The notes below the pieces were generated by a model, which ran no database searches, was not told where the DNA came from, and saw only the letters and a list, made by a program, of their open reading frames with translations. From [Clostridium] asparagiforme DSM 15981 (lineage in GTDB: Bacteria > Bacillota > Clostridia > Lachnospirales > Lachnospiraceae): DNA of 64,000 nucleotides. A program made the position numbers and the translations under genes. Location: contig CP102272.1 in the NCBI GenBank assembly GCA_025149125.1, positions 5,456,001 through 5,520,000 on the forward strand. The letters are read 5' to 3'. Shown in pieces: positions 18,215-28,599 of this stretch (position 1 is the first letter of the stretch; every line of letters starts with the position of its first letter).

Positions 18215-19417
18215 TCTATCCTGACTTTTTCACTCCACGGTGCGAGATCCCAGAACTCTGCATCGAAATATCTTTACCAGGGCGGCTATCGAGCAGGTAT
18301 TGCAGATAGTTGTATGGATGCCGCCCTTGCACTTTCGCTGTCTCTACATGGTATAAACCTCCATACTCGCATTCGCACCATCCTGGCTGTCGCTGAACAG
18401 CCAGTTTTTGCAGCCTAAGGTTAGCGGCCTGATTAAATTCCCTGATGGATTATTACTCAGGCTGCATCAACTGTCTTTGAGATAAGTCATTATCGTGTCT
18501 TTTCGATTTCGGAGATAAGTCACTGCTTCATCCATGCGGCTTCCCTTTTCTTGGTGCTGCGCATCCCGCCAGTGCATGAAATCTTCCACTGCAGCCATCA
18601 GGAAATACCATTTCAGCAGCTCACATTGAAAGTAGTCAGTCATACACAGATTTCAAATGCTTCTTGGAACAGGTGATGATCCAACTCACTATGGGCGTTC
18701 TGCTGCTGACACAAAGGAGTCCAAATCCTTTTTTCTGTCGATACAATGGAAGCGCACCTATGTACTTTTCATACATAATGTGCGACACAAGGGGTGATGG
18801 GACGTAGCCACCAGGTATCAGTGCCGGGACTCCTTCATCTTTGATAAACTATGGTTCTTCCGTATCCTTGCAGACAGGGCGGCTATAAGTGGTTACAACG
18901 CACACAATACGTTCCAGCTTTGCTTTGGTATAGCACAGTTCTGTCCTGATTTCTTTATGACCGGCTGGAATCATCATGGCTCCACAAGCAGGACACGGTT
19001 TTCTTCGTCTGTCAGTGTATCCATCTCTTCATAGTGGGTTAGCAGATTTATGAACATCTCGTTATAGTTCACTTTGGGCTTACGTCCTTGTTCGCTGTTC
19101 TTAACTTTGATGAACTCTGGTTCAATGAGTTCCGGAAATGGTTCTTCCTCTGAATCATAACCGAAGAAAAGATTCATCTGGCCAGGCATGTCACTACATC
19201 GTTCACTGGCGCTGTCAAAAAGCTTCTGCTTAAAGTATTCAAGCTATGCCTGTAGATTTGAAATGATCCAGTCTCTTTCATCGTCCTTTGCATTGCGTTC
19301 TTCCAGCACCTTCTGCAGGGATATTACCAGATCATTTGGGGTACGGGTGGTTGTATTCAGTTGTGAGATCGTATCCTTCAGCTCCTTGAACCGGATGTCC
19401 TTTGCACCGGCTACCAT
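18215..19417 (-). pseudogene. Decayed IS66-family transposase (TnpC)
   Basis: On the minus strand, pieces of an IS66 TnpC occur in order but in different frames: an N-terminal helix from an ATG at 19417, an in-frame TAG, EYFKQKLF and PGQMNLFFG (about 19240-19150), a frameshift into the zinc finger CPACGAMMIPAGHK (about 18990), LIPGGYVPSPLVSHIMYEKY, and after a gap the C-terminal LSNNPS...NLIRPLTLG and NWLFSDSQDGANAS, ending near 18215. The central catalytic part between about 18660 and 18560 is largely missing. The coding capacity is lost; this is an old relic. Confidence 0.8.
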
Positions 19418-20179
19418 GGCCTTTCACCCCTTTGTTTCGTTACTAGTATTTTACCATAAATTGAAGAAATAAACGAATTCGTCACTATCGGGAGTTCGTC
19501 ATAATGACGGTGGATAACTGACGCGGATAGCAGTCATAAGATAGATAAACTGAGGTGTTTTCTGTTATGGCAGTCTCAGAACACAATGATAAGCAATGAA
19601 ATATAAATCACGCATGAGTTATCCCATCCACATTTTCATCAGAAATATCACTGGAAAATTTCATCCACTTTACAATTTACTTATCTTGCCAAGAGTCCTT
19701 GGAGACTTATAATAAAGTTCGTAGGAACTATTCTATCGATACTGCTACACTCCTATACAAGTTATGCAACTGTACTTCTCTATTCACAAATTTTCTTATT
19801 TCCCAAAAGTCGCAGGCTATAAATAAATTTCAAAATTTCGGGCAGCGCCCCAGAAATAATCACTTCCGGCAAAGTATTGTTGTCTTAGTATAAAATATAA
19901 TAATATAATGCTAGGTCGATATTCCCCTCCTCAATCACGCAACTACTTAATTTTATTATAGTATTTCTTCTCACTAGTATAAAAAGAAAAACCAACCATC
20001 CAACATCTTATTATTTTCTAATATTAATAATCTACTCTATACCAATGTCATCATGTAGCAATCGGTGAAACCCCACAATCTTCCTAGTGCATCAACTAGT
20101 TCTCATTAATGGTTTGGTTATATAAAGTGCCATATTTGCGATATCACCACCTTAGGATAAAGAGACTAGAAATTTATTC
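19418..20179. other. 760-bp A+T-rich stretch without a supported gene
   Basis: Lies between the IS66 and IS630 relics. Short open frames occur, but none has a ribosome-binding site or recognisable domain. Probably degraded mobile DNA. Confidence 0.5.
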
Positions 20180-21296
20180 TTACATTTGCTGTCGTAAACT
20201 GCCAACCTCCGGTTCCTTTTCCCCTATTCCGTACGCTTCCCCAAGCGTTAGTTCTGCAGACAGGCTATCTATATTGGGTATCCGACGCTTTAAACACTGA
20301 CGTGTCATTACATTAAGTTTGATTTCCGCTATATTCAGCCAATTGCCATGCTTGAGGGTATAACAGGTGTTCAACCGTTTTGCCAGTTCCCGGCTTTTTC
20401 AGGTGGGAACGCCTTATAAAACGGCACATATGTATGGGTGTTTAAATTGTCCATAACCAGTATGACCTTTTTCTTATCAGGGTATATGACTGTGAACGAA
20501 TATTCAATTTCCTTCGCCCAATCGACCATTGTGCGGTTTTTTCTCACACTGATGTGGCGATAATTTGCCCGGGGCTGTACAAAGACAGCGATACTGCAGG
20601 TTCCTTTCCGCTTATACTCGGCCTCTTCCTTCCGAATACTTCCGTGCTTCACTTGGAAGGGCTTCTGAACCTGATCCAGCAGCTGATATGGCTTCTCATC
20701 CATGCACACACCAGGAACCTCTTCTTTGTAAGGTAGTTTATAAGTATCCAGGATTTCTTCCATACAGGCTACACAATCTACGTTTTGCTTTGAGGGAATG
20801 CAGCAGTATTCGTTTTTGTGAGGCTCAAGTTCATTTTTTTAGCGGCGTATACCGTCTCCACCGCAACCGGCTCAACTATTTTAAATTCAACCGCCCGATC
20901 ACGTAAGAGCTGCCGGGACCAGATGGAATGGCCTTTGGATGCTGTACTGCAGGCCAACTGGATCAGGCGAGCCTGCTGGTCGCCCTGTATTTTACAGATA
21001 TTATTCTGTCTGGGGTTGCGATGAATCGTGATTCATTCACCAAACTCCAGGTCCACCAAATGTTTAGTCGTACGATGTACGGTTGAAGTAAAAATATCCA
21101 GACTTTCAGCAATCTGGCAGTGGGTAAACTTTTTACCGGAAGCATTGTAGATGGCAAGAAGGATTAAGGCACGCTTATTAATTGTAAGTGTTGTTTTATC
21201 CGTGGAAAGTAATGCTCTCAAAAAACATATCTGCTCATCACTAAGGAGGTCTTCATTCCTTGAGTTATGTTTATTATTTGAACTTGTTTTTGCCAT
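20180..21296 (-). pseudogene. Decayed IS630-family transposase
   Basis: Three minus-strand pieces in family order: an N-terminal helix-turn-helix (21296-21033: DEQICFLRALL, ILLAIYNASGKKFTHCQIAESL), a central DDE part (20763-20371) with the catalytic aspartates in GVCMDEKPYQ and VILVMDNLNTHTY, and a C-terminal piece (20374-20180) with HGNWLNIAEIKLN, where the family has the third acidic residue. Frameshifts near 21030 and 20375 and loss of some 90 codons break the gene. Inactive relic next to the GT10 gene. Confidence 0.8.
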
Positions 21297-21362
21297 GTGC
21301 GATGGCCGCCTTTTTTGTTTAACATTATCACAAAAAAATCTGTTTAACAACTAGATTCTACA

Positions 21363-22532
21363 CTAGTATCTCGCCTTTACAATTTTCAGTTTCTTATAAA
21401 TGCGTATAAGAATATGAAATATCCTTTTAGGAATATACCCCCATTTGGAATCACCAAACCGTTGAAGTTTTTGTACTAACTTCCAGGTATTGGAGTTTGA
21501 ATCATACCCCATCCGTTTCATTGCTTCCTTGGTGGTATTCAATTCTTCAGTCACACGGTTGTATTCATTAAATGTTCTATATGAGGATGAAATTCGTAAG
21601 GCATCTTTTGCAAAGGGATATGGCCCACGTTCGATAATTTTGTACAAGAACTCTTTTGCTTTCTCTCTACGGTCAAAGTCAAAACTTTCTTGCATAGGTG
21701 GTTGAGATAGCATCTCAAGATACTTATCGTTATCGTTATCCAGCTCTTTTACTCGCTCAATAATGGAATCAAAGTCATTTCCGTATTCATTACAGTTAAT
21801 AAACGCCTTCGGATTAAATAAGCTTAATATATCTGGATTTCCCCAATAAATCGGAATAGAAAAGGCCTGAAACGGCTGAATAATCTTTTCTGTTGTGTAG
21901 CCTGATAGTGCAGTATTCTCAAACGCAATGGTGAATTTATATCGCCTTAGAAATTCTAATTTTCCATCACTCCACCCTGATGATACAGTACCGTTGCCAC
22001 AAGATAAACCTGTCCAACGATCTGAAATAGTACCACGGGGCATATTATTCATCACATAACTTGGGCAATCTACATGCTTATAGCCCATAAGGACTTTGCA
22101 GAACTCTCTACGTAGGATAGCCCCTTCTCCCATCCAGTCCTGGGAATAAACAAAATTACAGAATTTACGTTCCAACAAATCAGCGCTTACAGCAGACCGG
22201 TCCTGTATGGATCGTGTAATGTCATAAAGGCCTGGACTATCACTATCTCCTAACGGATATTGACAAAAGCGATCATTATAATAGATAGGTTCAAATCCAA
22301 AGGCAAAATCACATTCATTGAAATTAGGAGAAACAGCCTCCCCACCACAAAAAATTTTAACAGAATTCGGATAATTTCTAAAATTGAGTCCCCACGTGCT
22401 ATAAAAGATAAACTCTGGTTCTTCCGAAAACTCAACATTATATCGCTCTCTTAATACTTTTGTAACCCACTGATTTTCTGCATCAAATGTTGGGGCATTA
22501 AAATCTACAAATTTAATTTTTATAGTCTTCAT
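21363..22532 (-). CDS. GT10 alpha-1,3/1,4-fucosyltransferase (389 aa)
   Basis: The conserved GT10 donor-site motif lies at 200-231: FTIAFENT, then GYTTEKIIQPF, then IPIYWG. This is the pattern of Helicobacter FutA/FucTa and animal Lewis fucosyltransferases, which use GDP-L-fucose. The C-terminal 70 residues include a basic, amphipathic part (RRIFHILIRIYKKLK in essence) that could bind the membrane, as in the Helicobacter enzymes. It ends 13 bp from the decayed IS630 and is followed upstream by an IS110 relic, so it is isolated from the glycan operon although it points the same way. Donor supply would come from Gmd and the fucose-synthase-like enzyme at 34-37 kb. Acceptor unknown. Confidence 0.88.
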   Translation of the reverse strand: MKTIKIKFVDFNAPTFDAENQWVTKVLRERYNVEFSEEPEFIFYSTWGLNFRNYPNSVKIFCGGEAVSPNFNECDFAFGFEPIYYNDRFCQYPLGDSDSPGLYDITRSIQDRSAVSADLLERKFCNFVYSQDWMGEGAILRREFCKVLMGYKHVDCPSYVMNNMPRGTISDRWTGLSCGNGTVSSGWSDGKLEFLRRYKFTIAFENTALSGYTTEKIIQPFQAFSIPIYWGNPDILSLFNPKAFINCNEYGNDFDSIIERVKELDNDNDKYLEMLSQPPMQESFDFDRREKAKEFLYKIIERGPYPFAKDALRISSSYRTFNEYNRVTEELNTTKEAMKRMGYDSNSNTWKLVQKLQRFGDSKWGYIPKRIFHILIRIYKKLKIVKARY

Positions 22533-22619
22533 TTCCTATCCCTTTTCCACACAACTTAATTTCATCTGGTCCTTTATAGCACAAACATACTCATTATCAA
22601 TTTATGATATTAATTCCTC

Positions 22620-24030
22620 CTACTACAATATATTTATGGTTAATATCCCTTACAGCAAGTAAGGAATGATCCATCTTGATGCTTAAGCTGTTAGAATGCA
22701 GAACGCAATCGGTATATCGGAGTCCTCCTTAGACTTAGCGTCCGTAGATTAGTCTAATAACCAGCTCCTCATTCACAGCGTTCATCTTTTGTGCCCCCCA
22801 TCCCGGTGCGTTCGCGTTATACCCCAGTAGATTGAATAGGCAATAAGTAAAACTGGTACTTGCCATTGCCACTATTATAAAGGCGTGATATTGTTATGAT
22901 TATGGACGCAGTAGATATTGATGTCTCTAAATGGAAAAGCACTATGGCCATCCCGTTCAGGCGGTAAAGTTGTGGCTAAACCCTCCGACGTGTCCCATCT
23001 GTCCGCTCATATCCAGTCATTGGCCAGCCGTATCTCATCTCTTGATGGCAAGTCCCGTATCATCATGGAATGCGCCGGGCGATATTATGCCCCATCGTAT
23101 GGGAGCTTACGGCATTTAGCCTTTTTTCGGCGCTATGAACCCACACCCCATATACAATTACCAGGACAAGGCCCACCACTTCGCAAAGTCAAGTCCGACA
23201 AAGCGGATTCCCTTTAAATCGCACGGTACACGCTTAATAGGTGAGTCAAGTTGATACAATATAGTCTTATAGATGAAATACACAACCAATTAAAGACTTT
23301 GACGATGTCCCTCAATGCTTTTACTGACCATTATCAGAAAGGTACAGCCATAAGAAGTGCAACTTCAGCAAAGCAACGGCTGAAGAAATCTACAGAATCG
23401 CTAGGGAGCTGGCCCCTGTACTTCCAAAGGACAATTTTACCAAACGCCTCACCCACCAGGAAGTCAGTCAGTTAAATGCGGCTTCCCTGTCCGTTGAACA
23501 GTTCCGTTTTCTGATGAACGAGACTGTCTCCACGCTTCCGGGGTATCCGGTGGTCATGGCTATGAGGGGTGTCGGCCCTTCCCTTGGGCCCCACTCATGG
23601 CTCAGCTCGAAGATGTAACACTTTTACTCTTAAAGGCACCATTACCGCATTTGCCGGCGTAAATTATTCCGGCGATTATTCACAGAAAATCGTCTATGCC
23701 TCGAAGCATACCTGCACTGCGCAAGCCTCTGCTCCAGGTCATGGATGTCCTGATCAAGACAAAGCCATAGAATGCCTCTGTTTACCTATTCATAGATAAG
23801 CGCAAGGTAAACCCTACTATGTATACATGACTGCCAATGCAAACAAGTTTCTCCATATTTATTATGGAAGAGCCAAAGAATACTTAAATGCTCTTCCTCA
23901 GCAGCCAGTAGCTTACATAACTTTGTCTGGTTGACGGACACCGACAGCCTATTTGTTGTACTCTTTTTTCCTGCACGGAAATTTTTCAAAAAATCTTCAA
24001 TTTCCAATTAACTTTTTATTTGCAGGTTAA
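22620..24030 (+). mobile_element. Degenerate IS110-family element
   Basis: Same family as the two copies at 55.7-57.3 and 62.4-64 kb, but old. Its ends match theirs (CTACTACAATATATTTATGG near 22620; TTTGCAGGTTAATTTA near 24018-24033). Inside, plus-strand fragments of the transposase appear in shifted frames: DVSKWKS near 22925, RIIMECAGRYY near 23055, LRKVKSDKADSL near 23180, and AFAGVNYSG near 23650, ending with a NKFLHIYYGRAKEYL-type tail near 23840-23890. It separates the GT10 gene from the rest of the glycan operon. Confidence 0.8.
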
Positions 24031-24236
24031 TTTAATAGGCTCTTCTACCATTATTATCAAAACTTGGAATATAACTATAAGTGCCAAAACGCTATTCTCC
24101 ATGTATTGCTAACTGTATCAAGAGCAAGCAACTTCATTTGACAGCCCTATCCTCAACGTGCATTTCCCACATTTTAATCAGCACTTATTTGAAATTAATG
24201 CTCCAGATAATCCTCTATCCTGCCCTCCTTCAAAGC

Positions 24237-25814
24237 TTATCTTTTAAGTTTTCTATTAATCTTAAAAGTCATCCATCCTCTAGCCGCTTTCATTATAACT
24301 TTCATACCTACATTCCCAGCATATGAGTCATCTATAAATATTTTTTGAACATCTGTATTCAAATCTTCTTTTACTTCTTTAATGCTAGTAGCCAGTATAT
24401 ATTCTTCGTAACTTAATGCCATAAGAGTTGGGTAATCAACCCCAAACACTTCTCGAATTTTCCAAAACGCAGTTTCAGAAAGTAAACTACATATTTCATT
24501 ATCTGAAAGTACAGTTATAGTATCCCGCATTATATTCCATGCGTTTTTCTTTAACTCAATATTCTGTATTGGTGCCCATGTATGTCTGACTACTAATTGC
24601 CATTCAGTCCAGTATGTTGATTGAATTAGCTTTTTTTGATAAATATATTTTGTACTTAAATATCTTGCTTTTATATCATTAATTTGTTCTATCAACTTAT
24701 CATAAAGCACTTTGTCAACGTCATTTGATTCTTTAATATTGATTTCACTAATTATTTCATGCAACTCCTGTAAATTTACACCACTAAAATTGCATCTTGC
24801 TCTTTCCCGAATAGAATCCAATATTAAAAACTCTCTATATGTTAAAGTCTGAAAAGTCGCAAAGTTCATATGCATTATATCTACGAATTCTCTATATGAT
24901 TTTGCATCTGACCAGTCAAGTACACCTGGATTTGCTTTAGCAATCTTAATTATTTCATCCTTCATACATGTATACGCTTCTTCTTTCTCTTTTGGAGAAT
25001 TTATAAGCCTAAAAACACACTGATAATGCCAATTTAGATTGTCTCGATACAGAATTTTCCATTGCTCTATATTCTTTGTTAGCGGTTTTTCAAAAACATG
25101 GCTATAACAATACATACCATTTTGCATACACAGTTTGTTGGCAAATCGTTGAACACCAATGATAGATTCATCAATTTCTACATTTTGTGTTGGTTCTGTG
25201 TATATGTATACATTAGCATCAGTATACCCTGCCTTTGGATTTCCTAGCATAAACTCCATGTAAAACAACAAATCTTCACTATATCTAAGTGTCTCATCAA
25301 AACGCAAGCCATGCTCTTCGATAAATGAACGTCTATATAACTTATTCCACAATGTTGTATTACTTTTTTCAAAACAGCGTTCAATCGCCGTATTTGAAGT
25401 ATATTGCGAAAAAGGCCTTACCGCATTTCTTTCATTTGGATACATCCTCATATAGTTCCCTGTAACTATATCGACATTCTCTTTTTCCGCTATCTCAAGC
25501 ATTATTTTATAGCTTTTTGCCGGAATAGCATCGTCTCCATCGCAAAAATGAATATACTTACCAGTAGCCACTTCCAATGCGGCATTTCTAGCTCCTGATG
25601 GCTTTGATCGTTGATTCATATGAATAGGTACTATGCGCTTATCACTTTTTTGATATTTTTTTATCAATTCCCAAGTGCCATCGCTACTCAAATCATCAAC
25701 GACTATTACCTCCATATCCTTTATTCCTTGTTTTAAGATAGAATCTAAGGCTCGCCCCAAGCAGTCCTCCAAATTGTATGCTGGTACAATAACACTTATT
25801 AATGGTTGCCGCAT
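24237..25814 (-). CDS. Family 2 glycosyltransferase with long C-terminal region (525 aa)
   Basis: GT-A domain at about 1-230: LISVIVPAYN, VVDDLSSDGT at 39-48 and DGDD at 92-95. The remaining 290 residues are helical and lack a motif I know; they could be an acceptor-binding or oligomerisation domain. The ATG at 25814 shares its A with the TAA stop of manC (TAATG), and GGGGGAG precedes it, so translation is coupled; a GTG at 25829 is less likely. It is the last gene of the operon, followed by the IS110 relic. Substrates unknown. Confidence 0.85.
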   Translation of the reverse strand: MRQPLISVIVPAYNLEDCLGRALDSILKQGIKDMEVIVVDDLSSDGTWELIKKYQKSDKRIVPIHMNQRSKPSGARNAALEVATGKYIHFCDGDDAIPAKSYKIMLEIAEKENVDIVTGNYMRMYPNERNAVRPFSQYTSNTAIERCFEKSNTTLWNKLYRRSFIEEHGLRFDETLRYSEDLLFYMEFMLGNPKAGYTDANVYIYTEPTQNVEIDESIIGVQRFANKLCMQNGMYCYSHVFEKPLTKNIEQWKILYRDNLNWHYQCVFRLINSPKEKEEAYTCMKDEIIKIAKANPGVLDWSDAKSYREFVDIMHMNFATFQTLTYREFLILDSIRERARCNFSGVNLQELHEIISEINIKESNDVDKVLYDKLIEQINDIKARYLSTKYIYQKKLIQSTYWTEWQLVVRHTWAPIQNIELKKNAWNIMRDTITVLSDNEICSLLSETAFWKIREVFGVDYPTLMALSYEEYILATSIKEVKEDLNTDVQKIFIDDSYAGNVGMKVIMKAARGWMTFKINRKLKR

Positions 25815-27160
25815 TAGTTTCTCCCCCACTCGTTTATTATATTAGTATAATCATATTCATACTTTTTCTTGTCGTGTACAGTAATCCCTTCCCCCATCTG
25901 AATCTCTATTATTTCAAGCTTTGTTTTTGCAATTACTGTATGCCTACAAAAACAAGGCAGGTTGACTACTACACCTGGTCTTAAAGCTACCTTTTTTGAA
26001 TCTATGACGGCTGTTCCCTCTCCAGAAACTACAGTCCATACTTCATCTCTATACTCATGACTATGATAATTCATATTACAGTTTCTATGTAATGTGACTT
26101 TAACTGTTATGCTATTTGAGGTATAATCTATGACTCTATAATATCCCCATGATTTCTCAGCAAACATAATCTGTTGATCTATAGAATCAACAAAGGGTTT
26201 TATATAACTAGACTGTTCTTTATTTGAGACCAATATTCCCTCATTACTTGCTGCTACTACCATATCTTTAAGTCCCATACATAAAATTGGTATGTTTAAT
26301 TCATTTATTATATTGGTATTTTCACATGTTTCATCAAGAATACCTTTCCCAAGTATACAGTTAGACATTTCCTCTGTCAATGTATTCCACGTACCAAGAT
26401 CTTTCCATTTTCCTGTAAATCTCATCACTTTGATATATTTTTCTTTTTCCGCTACAGCATAATCAAAACTGATTTTTTCTTGAAATTGATATTTATCATA
26501 AAGATCTTGATAATTCCTAAATTCCATTAATTGATGGGCCTTATTAACTATATATTTGAGTTTAAATGCAAACACTCCACTATTCCATAGCGCACCATTA
26601 CTTATATATAGCTGAGCAGTTTTAGCATCAGGCTTTTCTCTAAACATTTCTACATCGCTAAATTTATCTCTAGTTTTAGGTATAATATAGCCATACTTTT
26701 CACTCGGATATGTTGGCTCTATACCCATTAAAACCAAGTTTGTATCTGTATCCTGTACAATTATGTCAAGCTCTTTTAATGCTTCGAAATATTCATCATT
26801 TACATAAGGATCCACTGGGCAAACTACTACCGTCTCGTCATCTGGTATCTTTTTAATATCATGAAGATACATCCCCGCCAACGCAATCGCCGGGAATGTA
26901 TCTTTTCTGCACGGTTCTACTGATATACCTATATTATCTCCCAGTTGATTTATAATAGAAGATACCTGCGATTTTGCAGTCGCAATTGTTATCTCTGCTT
27001 CTTCATCAACGAGTTTTACCTGTCTATAGATTCTTTGAATCATAGATTCATATTCGTTTTGCTCTGTTTTAAACAGCTTTATAAATTGCTTTGACCTAAT
27101 ATCATTAGATAACGGCCATAGCCGCTTCCCCGACCCACCTGATAATAGAATTATATTCAT
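25814..27160 (-). CDS. manC: Mannose-1-phosphate guanylyltransferase / mannose-6-phosphate isomerase-type (448 aa)
   Basis: The N-terminal nucleotidyltransferase has the GDP-mannose pyrophosphorylase signature GGSGKRLWPLS at 8-18 with the lysine of SKQF at 23-26. The C-terminal cupin (about 360-440: NYHSHEYRDEVW) is the type II isomerase domain typical of ManC/CpsB. It makes GDP-mannose from mannose 1-phosphate and GTP, the entry to the GDP-deoxysugars made by Gmd and the two enzymes after it. The start overlaps the stop of the transketolase C-half by four bases. Catalytic class is firm; whether the isomerase site is active is not tested here. Confidence 0.9.
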   Translation of the reverse strand: MNIILLSGGSGKRLWPLSNDIRSKQFIKLFKTEQNEYESMIQRIYRQVKLVDEEAEITIATAKSQVSSIINQLGDNIGISVEPCRKDTFPAIALAGMYLHDIKKIPDDETVVVCPVDPYVNDEYFEALKELDIIVQDTDTNLVLMGIEPTYPSEKYGYIIPKTRDKFSDVEMFREKPDAKTAQLYISNGALWNSGVFAFKLKYIVNKAHQLMEFRNYQDLYDKYQFQEKISFDYAVAEKEKYIKVMRFTGKWKDLGTWNTLTEEMSNCILGKGILDETCENTNIINELNIPILCMGLKDMVVAASNEGILVSNKEQSSYIKPFVDSIDQQIMFAEKSWGYYRVIDYTSNSITVKVTLHRNCNMNYHSHEYRDEVWTVVSGEGTAVIDSKKVALRPGVVVNLPCFCRHTVIAKTKLEIIEIQMGEGITVHDKKKYEYDYTNIINEWGRN

Positions 27161-28044
27161 AGTTCTTTCTCCAAAAACTGCGCTAACTTATCATTTATAT
27201 TTCGTGCTGTCAATCCAAGGTGCATATCTTTATCTTCTTTAGTCCCATAAGTGCGTATAACCTGTCTAGGCACTCCAACTCCATCGACAGCAATTCTGCT
27301 TTTTGACAAAATAGGCATAATATCTGCCATAAATGTTCCTTGGTAAAACGGTTCACATATAAATATTCTGTTATTAACAATATTGCTCTTTAACGTTTCA
27401 AGATCAAAAGGCTCCGCCGTTGTATAGTATAGTAATGTTATATCCAAGTTTTCGCAAGCCGCGATAGTTGCGTCTAGCGCTTCTGCAAAAGCTATTACCG
27501 TACCTCTAGTACCCTTTTTTAATACTTTAGCTTTACCAAATTCTATATCCACTTGTGTTTTATTACAGTGATCTATCATTCTAAAATATGAGAGTTTTCC
27601 ATTCATATAGCACTGTTTAAACAACGTTTCAAACTGTTTTGGCGTTCCAGGCGTAAGTATCTCTATACCCGGCAATGTCTTTAAGGTTTCAACATCTTCC
27701 GGACAATAATGTGAATACCCAAGTTTTGAAAAATCATATGCAGCCCCTGTCGTTATAAAATTTCCTCCTACATTTTGGTAGATATAATCAAGTTTCAGTT
27801 GTTCGAGTGACCGTTGCACAATAAAAGGTGTAATTCCATATATAGTAGGTACCAGACCAGACAAAGCCAGCCCTGCGGACACGCCAACTAGACCATCTTC
27901 AAAGATACCAATATTTTTCACCCTCTCTGGATAACTTTTCATCAAATCCTTAAATCCAAATGCACCTATATCTATGAGTATACACATAGTATTACTGTGG
28001 TTACGAATCATATCTATAACACATGACTTCATTGCTGTTCTCAC
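27157..28044 (-). CDS. Transketolase-like protein, C-terminal half (295 aa)
   Basis: Covers the pyrimidine-binding and C-terminal domains of transketolase. The catalytic glutamate appears as Glu49 in IGIFEDGLVGVSAGLA (usual form GIAEQ or GIREH). The N-terminal half is a separate gene at 28586-29368, with a NUDIX gene between them. A GTG at 28044 is the likely start because AAGGAG lies seven bases before it; the ATG four codons later is too far. Split transketolases of this kind occur in glycan and secondary-metabolite loci and transfer a two-carbon ketol or acyl group. Housekeeping pentose-phosphate activity is unlikely given the operon. Confidence 0.85.
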   Translation of the reverse strand: MRTAMKSCVIDMIRNHSNTMCILIDIGAFGFKDLMKSYPERVKNIGIFEDGLVGVSAGLALSGLVPTIYGITPFIVQRSLEQLKLDYIYQNVGGNFITTGAAYDFSKLGYSHYCPEDVETLKTLPGIEILTPGTPKQFETLFKQCYMNGKLSYFRMIDHCNKTQVDIEFGKAKVLKKGTRGTVIAFAEALDATIAACENLDITLLYYTTAEPFDLETLKSNIVNNRIFICEPFYQGTFMADIMPILSKSRIAVDGVGVPRQVIRTYGTKEDKDMHLGLTARNINDKLAQFLEKEL

Positions 28045-28056
28045 TTACGTTCTCCT

Positions 28057-28599
28057 TTATACCAGTCCCATATATTGAGCTTTGTTCCAACCGGCTATCC
28101 CGATCAATAATTTAAACTGATTACTAAATATCAATTCTTGAAACTGATTGATCGGTATAAGTTTAGTTTTTATAAATTCCGTCTTTTCTCGACATTCCTC
28201 TTTTTTGTCTATGCATTTTGCAAAAAACAAATCGCATTTCGCTGAAGATATCCCTTGATTCATATAATATTCGCCCAAATAAATAAGTTTTTCTGAAATA
28301 TAACCTGTTTCTTCTTCCAACTCTCTCTTAGCCGCTGCCTCGCTTGATTCTCCATCATCTACACTACCAGCCGGAAATTCAAGCATCCACTGATCCAAAG
28401 TATATCGGTATTGTTCAATAGCAATCACCTGATCTCCTACTATAGGAATAATACACACACTATCCTTATTAATTACATATGTATATGGATACTCGTCTCC
28501 TTCAATAAGGAAAGTATCCTTCACCACGGTTACTCTCCCTATATTATGTACCTCGGACTTAACTACCTTGTACGGTGAATTTTTTCTATTCAAAGTCAT
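28057..28599 (-). CDS. NUDIX hydrolase in glycan operon (180 aa)
   Basis: Nudix box with GSVDDGESSEAAAKRELEEE and TG after it, preceded by QYRYTLDQWMLEFPAG, the ADP-ribose-pyrophosphatase-like pattern. It overlaps the transketolase N-half by 14 bases and lies 12 bp before the C-half, so it is embedded between the two subunits. That placement suggests a job in the same pathway, such as removing a nucleotide from an intermediate or clearing a dead-end nucleotide. The ATG at 28599 is used rather than the TTG before it. About 60 percent of the fold is similar in pattern to the NUDIX protein at 13977, but they are not close copies. Confidence 0.85.
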   Translation of the reverse strand: MTLNRKNSPYKVVKSEVHNIGRVTVVKDTFLIEGDEYPYTYVINKDSVCIIPIVGDQVIAIEQYRYTLDQWMLEFPAGSVDDGESSEAAAKRELEEETGYISEKLIYLGEYYMNQGISSAKCDLFFAKCIDKKEECREKTEFIKTKLIPINQFQELIFSNQFKLLIGIAGWNKAQYMGLV

